From the NCBI GenBank assembly GCA_013420905.1, contig JAAXNY010000004.1:248001-312000 (forward strand): 64,000 nt of DNA, given 5' to 3'. This document shows, piece after piece, positions 56,986-64,000 of this stretch. Within the stretch, counting starts at the first letter, position 1, and each line of letters opens with the position of its first letter. A program made the position numbers and the translations under genes. Source of the DNA: Collybia mongolica. Lineage: Eukaryota > Basidiomycota > Agaricomycetes > Agaricales > Clitocybaceae. The notes below the pieces were generated by a model. It worked only from the letters and a program-made list of their open reading frames with translations, was not told the origin of the DNA and did not search any database.

Positions 56986-57999
56986 ATGTCTTCCCCCATC
57001 ACCAACAACATTTACATCGCCACCGCCACCCCTCTTAACACTCCTACCGACACTCCTGTTGTCAACATTGGATCCCAAGAACGTCTCGAAATCGCCACAA
57101 GAATCATACGCAGTCAAAAGTTCTTATCATGGTTCATGAACGAAGAACACCGTGAAAGAATGATCCAAGCGTTTGATCAACCACCGTATAACCGACTCAT
57201 TGAATTAGTTGGGAAATATTTAGAGATTAGGGATATATTGTACACTCAAACTGCGGATATCAACCGAGCACTAGATCAAGTCACTGACGAGCTGACGAAC
57301 ACACAAGAATTCCGAATTCTAGAAGACTTAATCCCATTACTTCAAGACGGAATTCGATTACCTACGTCCACGCCGTCGACACCTACGGAATCGACTACAG
57401 ATATTTCGACAAGTGACAAAGAAACACAAACATCCCCTCCGATAACACCAACACCTTCAGTGCCCAACTCTCCTATTTACGAACCCGCACCATTACCAAT
57501 CCCGCCTTTTCGCGAACCATCCCCTCCATCCTCGCAACATTCCACCCCTGATCCAAACGACATGGTTCAAAACAAGGAAGTATTTAAACATCTAGAAGGA
57601 CGAAAAGGTACAAAATCGGTCATAAAGAAGAAGAAAACCCTCAAACCAATCAAATACACGATGAACGCCCTTAATCACGTTGGAAGTCGAGAGAAACCAA
57701 TCGACCTCACACAAGTGGAACGCGCAATCATTTACAAAAACGTGTTATGCTCCAGATGCCTTAACTTCGGACACTCATCAATACACTGCGAAAAACAATA
57801 TTGTCCAATATGTTACAAACCAGCCCCGGGACATCGACGAGACCAATGTCCCGAAAGACCAGTAACTAGGACGGCAGGGTATCATCGAAGTTGGCGACGG
57901 GTTGGAGATGAATATGAGGATGTAGATGATGGAATTGACGATCCCTTTGACTTCCCAGAAGCCATTGCCAACATGTCGGGAGAGCCAATTGACTTCTAA
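56986..57999 (+). CDS. Third ORF of the inner element, two zinc knuckles
   Basis: The 337-residue ORF starts at ATG 56986, 52 bp after the pol stop, on the same strand, and ends just before the polypurine tract. Residues 30-125 look helical; 126-195 are Pro/Ser/Thr-rich and probably disordered; a Lys-rich patch (VIKKKKTLKP) at about 212-221 precedes two zinc knuckles, CSRCLNFGHSSIHC (C-x2-C-x4-H-x4-C, about 255-268) and CPICYKPAPGHRRDQC. The C terminus is acidic. It stands where env genes are found but has no signal peptide or membrane segment, so it is more likely a second nucleic-acid-binding protein. I do not know a family for it. Confidence 0.85.
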   Translation: MSSPITNNIYIATATPLNTPTDTPVVNIGSQERLEIATRIIRSQKFLSWFMNEEHRERMIQAFDQPPYNRLIELVGKYLEIRDILYTQTADINRALDQVTDELTNTQEFRILEDLIPLLQDGIRLPTSTPSTPTESTTDISTSDKETQTSPPITPTPSVPNSPIYEPAPLPIPPFREPSPPSSQHSTPDPNDMVQNKEVFKHLEGRKGTKSVIKKKKTLKPIKYTMNALNHVGSREKPIDLTQVERAIIYKNVLCSRCLNFGHSSIHCEKQYCPICYKPAPGHRRDQCPERPVTRTAGYHRSWRRVGDEYEDVDDGIDDPFDFPEAIANMSGEPIDF

Positions 58000-58015
58000 A
58001 GCTGGGACGCTTTAG

Positions 58016-58032
58016 AGATAGAAGAGGGGTAA
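58016..58032 (+). other. Polypurine tract of the inner element
   Basis: AGATAGAAGAGGGGTAA ends directly at the 3' LTR. A purine run here primes plus-strand DNA synthesis. Confidence 0.75.
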
Positions 58033-58497
58033 TGTTACAAATTCCTCTATTCTTTCGTCACATCATTTCTTTTCTCTCTTCTTTACTATCAGACGCTCAC
58101 TTGACCTTATCTTTGACATCCATATATGCATTCTCTTTCTCATGGTTACTAAGCTTTCTTATTCATCCTCTTAGATAGCTTACTAACTCTTATCTATAAC
58201 GAATAGCGTAAACGACGCTTATCGGATTACTACGTATATATACAGGTAGTTTAGCTTAGCTAGTTCTTTAGCTTGACCTAGCTGAATTCACCTTATTCAT
58301 CTATTCTCTTGACGCGAACTCGATCCTATCCGCCTTATGAAGGGGGTAGTGCATCTCTGATCTGATAAACTCGATAACTTGACTTTAGCCCTATTGAGGG
58401 AGTCAATAGACGTTAGACTTACAGAAGTCAACGGTCTAAGAACGAACGAACGACTCAGCATATTGATCTAGAGGATAAGGCCTAAACAGCCGTAACA
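58033..58497 (+). repeat. Right (3') LTR of the inner element, 465 bp
   Basis: This repeats 51566-52030, base for base as far as I can compare. It is followed by the AGTCC target duplication and the outer element's gag. Confidence 0.95.
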
Positions 58498-59153
58498 AGT
58501 CCCTTCCGGTACTTCACCACAATCGTCAACCCCTCCTTGTATCCCGACTTGTCGATGAGATCCCTGAACTCATCCGTGTAGTCGTCCACCGATCGCGATC
58601 CTTGGTGGTAGCTGCTCGTTTCCAACCTCGTAATCGCCCGCTGCGCTTCGCTCTGCACGAAGAAGTTGACCGCGAAGTCGGCGCGGAATAGGGCCCATGT
58701 CGCGTACTTCGGGTTCCCGGTAGCGGTCTGGTATCGCATGGCCCGGTCCGCAAACAGATACGCTCGGCCTTTCTTCATGAAGGTGTACGCCCACTGTACC
58801 TGCGTCACTTCATCCGCGAACTGGTGTGGTACAAGATTTATATACAGTTCGCATGCGTTAATGAACGCACGCCCTCGTTCGCGCGATCCGTCGAAGTCAT
58901 CGGGAAGCGATGGCCGGAGTGCCGAAGGTCGTCCCGAATTAACGTGGGTCGCGGGGGGAGGTGTTGATACATTATTTACAGGGGCGCTGGGTGCAGGGGT
59001 ATTGACCGGGGGTGGGGGAGCCGCGGTTTGGAGCGCGATCAGCGCGTTGATGCTGTCGGTGAGCTTCTTAAGCTGCTCGGCTTGTTCCTCCGCCTTCCTA
59101 TTGAGATCTCCTACGTCTCGTTCGACGTTATCCATCCTTGTTTCGGCGTCCAT
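58498..59153 (-). pseudogene. gag: Outer gypsy gag, 5' part
   Basis: On minus from ATG 59153 (MDAETRMD) there is a coiled-coil-like segment (LNRKAEEQAEQLKKLTDSIN), a Pro-rich linker, and the capsid-like domain (FDGSRERGRAFINACELYI ... AYTFMKKGRAYLFAD), until YRKGL, where the inner element interrupts. The frame is open further upstream to a TAG next to the LTR but contains no ATG there. It continues at 51565 after the nested element. Confidence 0.88.
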
Positions 59154-59313
59154 CGGCCGGAGTAGGAGTTCCACTTCTAGTTCGGAGGAGGGTGGAGAGG
59201 GCGATTCTCGCGCGGTCTTGACGGATTCTGTATCGGAGCTGACAGTTTCTGCCGATCGGAATTTGGCAATGGCTGCGGTGAGGTCGCGGTCTCTGCTGGT
59301 GAGAGAATTCTAC

Positions 59314-59729
59314 TGTAAGGGCAACTCCGGCGGAGTGCGCGCGAACTTAGTAGAGCGGGCCGACGCTGGTGGAGGGGATCCTAAGAGATGTATTCACTTG
59401 TACGACATATGTGCTACTCACCTGGTGGAGGGGATCCTAAGAGAATTCTCTGAGGAGCCTCCATCAGGGGGGGTGTGCTATATACCTAGTACTACATTAA
59501 ATACACGTTCCCGGTGCGGTACGACGACACGCGTTGGGTTAGCGAAGGTCACGTGACCGTGCCCTTGATAGTCCGAACAAGTGCGAAGTCTGGCGGCGAA
59601 CTGCGCGCGAAGTAGAGAGTGGGGGTGCGTGTGGGCGTAGGTAATGAACGTGCAATGTAGTGAATGTAATGGAGTGAGCGCGAAGTAAGCAGATCGGCGA
59701 AGTAAGGCGGAAATGGAGTTCCCCTTACA
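59314..59729 (-). repeat. Right LTR (5' LTR) of the outer element, 416 bp
   Basis: This matches 46733-47148 except at about three positions (A/C near 59357, C/T near 59591, G/A near 59653). It includes the palindrome GGTCACGTGACC at 59547-59558. On minus it should hold the promoter of the outer element. The next bases inward (GTAGAATTCTCTCACC on minus) do not match a tRNA end that I recognise. Confidence 0.93.
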
Positions 59730-59734
59730 CTTCC

Positions 59735-60040
59735 TTGTTTTTATAGACTGGCAAGTTGATGATTTCAACGCCTTCGATGGTTGGAGAGATGGTTTTGAAC
59801 TGACTGATTTCCTGCCGAACGGAGGTCGAATACTTTAGAAATCCCGAGGGCGCGGAGCTGCTCTTTACCGGCTTCAGTGATGCGAGAGGGCTCGCCAGAA
59901 CGGAATATGCTCATGGGCTTGACAACCCATTGAGAGTCGGACGTCTCGTACCTGCCAACGTTACGGATATTGACGACACCTTCGACCACTACAAAAGGGG
60001 GAGAGGAGAGAATTACTCGGATATCAGGTGTGCTCGACAT
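59735..60040 (-). pseudogene. Tyrosine phosphatase relic, 5' part
   Basis: The gene starts at ATG 60040 (MSSTPDIRVI). The N-terminal region of the fungal Y_phosphatase3 family is clear: VVVEGVVNIRNVGRYET, FRSGEPSRITEAGKEQLRAL and KVFDLRS. One base is then missing or extra near 59815, after which the next frame continues with EISQFKTISPTIEGVEII and NLPVYKNKE up to the gypsy insertion. So the gene carries its own frameshift besides the transposons. Confidence 0.85.
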
Positions 60041-60770
60041 GAAGGTATTTGGATAAAATGGGCACAAAACTATTTACACGGGGGGCGTATTTATTTAGCT
60101 GTTGGGCGGCTAGTATATGACTCACGAGTCACTATGATTCCTATCATTTTGATGTTGGTTCCAAACCGCAGCTGCCCATCATTGGGTTCATTCTATATAT
60201 TGCTAGTGTTGAGTAGTTCTGGGTTCACGAATGATGTTCGGCCATGAGGCGATTATGTTCGATTTTAGACTGTCGTGTACTACCAATATCCTAGAGATAA
60301 ATAGTTTCCCACTGTGACCTTTCGTGCTGAATGGAAGCATGTCTCAATACTAAGCAAGAAGAAGAATGAAGTCGTACAGGAGCTTACACATCGAAGATGA
60401 CTGCTGAGCCCCAGTGAGAAATGTGCTGACATGGACCAATGTCCATCGATGTTATGCGACTACCCCAAACAACATCACATAACATCGGATACCACCAACT
60501 ACTGGCACGGTTTCTGACGCGAACTGATGCTAACCAATGGTTTCACACTGCATCATATCACACCACATTGCATCTGAAAATTCCGTTGTATTCTGATGTC
60601 TACTGATGATCCTACTACCCCACCTCCTCCTCGCTCTACTACATTACATATTTCAATAAAACACAATGTTGCCTTGAAGTTCTCCGCAATGTTTGTTGGC
60701 CTGTAGAGTTTGCGAACATAACAGTGGCAACTGGTAGTCGTGTCATTGAAGAGAACCGACGTACCCTGGG
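60041..60770. other. Intergenic region, no supportable gene
   Basis: This region should hold the promoter of the minus-strand phosphatase relic. It contains ATG-poor, mixed sequence with short repeats such as ATCACAT/CATCATATCACACCACATTG near 60480-60560. No ORF with a motif is present. Confidence 0.45.
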
Positions 60771-63261
60771 TCAGAGACTGCTAACACGCTCTTTTGCTAA
60801 CACACTCTTTGTAATACTGAACAACTATCAGTGGAATGATTCGACCATAGTAACACGACGCGCACCTGTAGCTGAGCTTTATCTTGCTGCAGTGCATCCC
60901 AAAACTCTTCAAATTGAACTTTTGATCCGCTGGGGTTCATTTGTCTCCAATCGCGCGCAGCTTCCCATCTAAGCGATACCAAATATAAGAAAGCGGAAAG
61001 TGTCGATAGGAATACTCACTTCGGCAATGATATGTCAGGAATCTTCCATGAAGCCTTCCTCGGCTTTCGACTTGTTGCTGAAGCCATCGTTGCGCCACTT
61101 TCGGGGGGTTTTGCTTTAACTGGATCGGCACTTGCATTTGGAGGCAGGGTGTGAGAGGAAGGTGAGACTTCTGTTTGCTTAGACACACTGTAAACGAACC
61201 ACATGTGATGAAGTCAGGATGAGAAATGAAGGACACGTACAGATTAATGGCTTCCAGGAGGCGCCCGATTTTCCCATCGAGCATGCCGGCATCAAGATTT
61301 CGATCACGGACCAGGTGTTTGAGAAATTGAACTAATCCGATAAGACCATACTTACCGCGTGTGACGAGTGGAAGCACTTCAGGGATCGCCTGTGGAATCA
61401 ATGCATTCAGCTGCGGATCCCATGTTTCCCAAATCTCTGGGTCAGGCATGCCGACAGTGAGCGTAGCGGGATCACAACTATAGCCTGCAAGAGTATGTGT
61501 CTTCTTAGCAATAGGGATGGACTTGGGGAGATGTTCGACTCGAGTGCGAAGTGTTACCAAGGCAGAAGAGCTGGTAGAAAGGGTTGATTGTGGATCGGCA
61601 GAGGTTGCTGAGAAATTTGGAGGTGGGCTAGCGCTGGTATCTGGGATTGTCAAAGAGCTTGAAGAGTTCGTATCAGCAGAGGTAGAGGTTGTAGAAGAAC
61701 CGGGAGTTGGGTTCGTGCTGGCGGGTGAGGTCGTTGAAGGACTTGATGATAGGGATGTGTCCGTGGAGGTCGTCGCTGGTCCAGCTTAAGCAGAAGCAAG
61801 GTCTCAAGTTAGTCATGCATAAAGTACATGAAAAATTGGATACGCACTGCCCAAATCACACTCCTTGCTCAAAACATCAAGATCAAGTGAAAATCCCTCC
61901 CTAAACTCGTGCACTGCATGAATCTCAAACCACAGAGATGTTGATGTGACATACAAAGGATTTTTTGAAGTCTGAAGAGTGAATGAGGACATAAAACAAC
62001 GAAACAAGTGCAGATAACTCACCTTTGATGAAAGGATTGCATTCCTCAACGGCTAGGTAGAGGAGGGTGGGGTAGAAGTGAGCAAAAGTTACTAGCAATA
62101 ACGTTTCGATGGACCTTTTTCCCCTTATCCTTCTTGGCAAGCTTTGACTTCTTCTTCAGGCGAGGATCTTCTGACTCATCCTCCGCGGCTCCATGATCGT
62201 GCTCCATATTGTTCGAGGGTCGTTTCAAAACGGGGCTGTCGTCTGAACGGCAATGATCTCGATCAGGTTCCTCCTTCAGCCGCAAGCAGAATGTTGCCTT
62301 CCAATTATGATAGTTCTTCTTCCAGATCGCTTCGCATTTCCAATGCGCAGAACAAAGCCGCAAAAAGAAAAACTTTTCTTCAATATCGTTTTGAAATTGG
62401 TTACGAAGTGTTGCACCAGCGGATGACCAGTTCTGGGGAACGCGAGCAGCATCAATGTTCTCATTCCACCAACCACGTACCTCCGAGTACAGTGCTTCCT
62501 TCTCCGATAAACTTATCAGCTCCCCCTCCTCGTTTTCCAGGAATGCAAAGATCTTGTCCTTGCCCTTCATTCGCAGGTCCGCGTTCTTGTCGTTGTCAGG
62601 TTCTGAAGATGAGTCATTGCCACTATTGGAGGTAGCTGCAACTTTGATCGCAGCATATTGGGTCTTGCTGCGGGGCTGTCGGTCCCAATATTTGACGTTT
62701 GGGTAATCCTCCCTTTTCAAGGGCTTAGGGGGAGTGTTGGGCTTCGGTTGAGTAGATATAGCAGCTGTCATGCATGGTTGAGCACCAGAAGTGATCGACG
62801 GGGCCAAGTTTAGTGCAGTGATGAGTTGAGTTCTGTGTGCCAAGCATCATGTATGCGTGAAAAAAATGAGGAAGAAACTCTGGAACTCACTGTAAATTGT
62901 CAATACGGGTTCTTAGTGCAACATTCTCCTTTTCCAGGTTCAAATACGATGGGTTCCTTCCAACCCGAAGGTCGTTCTCTGAAAGCGCATAGATAAAAGC
63001 AAGTTTTTCTGAAGTTGTCGATTGATTTCTTGCCTGTAGTCATCATGCATGAGGAAAATAAGTAAAGGCTTGCATATAATGAAGTCAAAATCTCACTAAA
63101 AAGTTAGCATCTGCAAAATCTTGCGGCGAAAGTTGCGGTAAAGGAATGTTTGAATTCCATCGTGATGAGTGAGATTGCTGAAGAGGATTATGACACCAGT
63201 TATGGGGCACATTGGTAGTGAAATTGGAAGCGCTCGATCCATCAGGAGCATTGGAGGCCAT
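60771..63261 (-). CDS. Multi-exon protein of unknown function, coiled-coil N terminus
   Basis: I read a minus-strand gene from ATG 63261 (MASNAPDGSSASNF) to a TGA at 60771-60773 with at least seven exons. Junctions in phase include the exon with SEKLAFIYALSENDL and NLEKENVALRTRIDNL (62891-63036), a short coiled coil, and the exon with EDYPNVKYWDRQ, IFAFLENEEGELISL, VRGWWNENI and FFLRLCSAHWKCEAIWKKN (down to about 62110). Then come a Lys-rich basic stretch (KKKSKLAKKDKGKK), a Ser/Thr-rich linker and a C-terminal part with PEIWETWDPQLNALIP, GLVQFLKHLVRDRNLD and RWEAARDWRQMNPSG. Exons in the 61.8-62.1 kb part are uncertain. Proteins of this look seem frequent in Agaricomycete genomes near transposons, but that is from memory and I cannot assign a function. 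Confidence 0.6.
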
Positions 63262-63340
63262 CGTCGAGCTTGTCGAGCGTCGTGGTTATGATTCAAGTTG
63301 GCATAAGTCACATGTTCGGACTTGTCACAGAAAACAATGA

Positions 63341-64000
63341 TCATATCGACTCATCATCTGTATCACTACACAGTTCATTCCCACCTACATGCATGTCTTC
63401 AAGCACATAATACTCTGAAATATCTGAGCGTCTTCCTGTACAAGTGAATGGAATCATTGCCACAACTTCATGAATCCATTTGACATCCACAATCCTAACC
63501 CCGTCATCGCTGAGATGTGTGCACACTTTCATTGTGGAGTATGTATCTTCAAGAATTCGGGGATCTGGTGGTGAGTACATCTTTACTGCAGCTAGAGTGT
63601 ATCGGAGAGTCTTATTCTCCACAAAGAAATAATATAGGACCTCTGCGTAACGTGTGACACCGTCGAGGACCAACTGTATCAATAACCCTTAGACACATAT
63701 CAACACCAAGAAAGTATAACCATACCTTTATGTTCCTTGCTATCCGAACCTTTTCTGATGAACGTTTCTTTTCTTGCCACAAGGATCGTGCAATCTGTCC
63801 ATTTGGAAGAAGAACGTGAGCAAAGCGGTGGACGAGAAGTGATTCGGTCGATATCATTCGCCAGCCATGGGTCTCTGCAAAGGTGTCAAATGCACTTGCA
63901 ACGAGAGGCTCAATGTCACAGAGTTCTCGAGGCCCGAGAAGCGCATAGCCATTCCCAAGATCGCAAGAGCCACGAGGGAGGCTTGGGGGACAAGGGAGAA
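63341..64000 (-). CDS. C-terminal part of an unknown gene, runs off the window
   Basis: Two exons on minus are visible: 64000-63726 (open to the window edge) and 63673-63341, joined by a 52-bp GT-AG intron. Blocks include LGNGYALLGPRELC, LVHRFAHVLLPNGQIARSLW, VRIARNIK, EVLYYFFVENKTLRYTLA, SPPDPRILEDTY and VRIVDVKWIHEVVAMIPF. The last resembles the C-terminal region of large Agaricomycete-specific proteins linked to KDZ or Plavaka-type transposons, as I recall them, so a transposon origin is possible. It ends 79 bp before the ATG of the next gene on the same strand, a very tight spacing. Confidence 0.6.

Larger units (their letters stand above)
51566..58497 (+). mobile_element. Inner Ty3/gypsy (chromovirus) element, plus orientation
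   Basis: This 6932-bp element sits inside the gag of the outer element. It has two 465-bp LTRs with no difference that I could see, an AGTCC duplication, gag, a -1-frame pol, a third ORF and a polypurine tract. All three ORFs are uninterrupted, so it is young and may still be active. Its codon use is A-rich (many GAA, AAA, CGA), unlike the GC-rich outer element, so the two belong to distinct lineages. Confidence 0.96.
46733..59729 (-). mobile_element. Outer Ty3/gypsy (chromovirus) element, minus orientation
   Basis: This 12,997-bp span has LTRs at both ends, a CTTCC duplication, gag, a -1-frame pol with C-terminal chromodomain and a polypurine tract, all on minus. Its gag is split by a second complete gypsy element (51566-58497); without that, it is 6060 bp plus the 5-bp duplication. 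The LTRs differ at about three of 416 positions, so the insertion is young but older than the nested one. It is inactivated by the nested insertion in gag. Confidence 0.95.

Noticed and set aside
56986..57999. Envelope gene in the inner gypsy element
   Set aside because: There is no signal peptide, no membrane segment and no fusion-type hydrophobic stretch; zinc knuckles point to nucleic-acid binding.

Overview
The window reads as a transposon-rich stretch of a basidiomycete nuclear genome, most likely an Agaricomycete. The evidence is dense 50-60 bp GT-AG introns in every host gene, chromodomain-bearing Ty3/gypsy elements, Tc1/mariner and hAT transposons, a fungal tyrosine phosphatase, an RNF216-type RBR ubiquitin ligase relic, and two C-terminal multi-exon genes of an agaricomycete-looking unknown type. 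The species cannot be named from the sequence.

Layout. (1) 1-6.2 kb: unannotatable sequence of mixed composition with no gene I can support. (2) About 6.2-28.8 kb: a strongly CpG-poor block holding MITE-like repeats, a decayed Ty3/gypsy gag preceded by seven TGAGTCA boxes, a 12-exon gene for an unknown protein of about 817 residues whose exon phases are all intact, one intact Tc1/mariner element, a pair of Tc1/mariner elements nested one in the other and inactivated mostly by CGA-to-TGA stops, and a gypsy pol fragment. (3) 28.8-36.7 kb: CpG-containing sequence with a broken tandemly repeated unknown ORF and a frameshifted RBR E3 ligase relic. (4) 36.7-41.8 kb: two intact, divergently transcribed host genes, a secreted class C beta-lactamase-like serine hydrolase (598 aa, 5 exons) and a YtcJ-like amidohydrolase (626 aa, 15 exons). 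(5) 42.0-60.0 kb: one minus-strand tyrosine phosphatase gene of roughly 1 kb blown apart by three transposons. A hAT element (8-bp target duplication AGTCAGGT) lies in the intron that splits the catalytic CX5R loop. A 13-kb Ty3/gypsy element (416-bp LTRs, target duplication CTTCC) lies in the upstream exon. A second, younger Ty3/gypsy element (465-bp LTRs, target duplication AGTCC) is nested inside the gag of the first. (6) 60.8-64 kb: two minus-strand multi-exon genes of unknown function, 79 bp apart, the second running off the window end.

How it fits together. The host genes are ordinary hydrolases and are not an operon or cluster. Most of the biology here is transposon biology: insertion order can be read from nesting and from LTR identity (outer pair about 3 differences in 416 bp, inner pair none seen in 465 bp). 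Both gypsy elements have gag and pol in a -1 relation with the same GGGTTTT heptamer in the gag frame just before the gag stop, which suggests programmed frameshifting. The inner element carries a third ORF with two zinc knuckles in the position an env gene would occupy. Coordinates of introns and target duplications were read by eye; family names rest on motif recognition and no database search was run.
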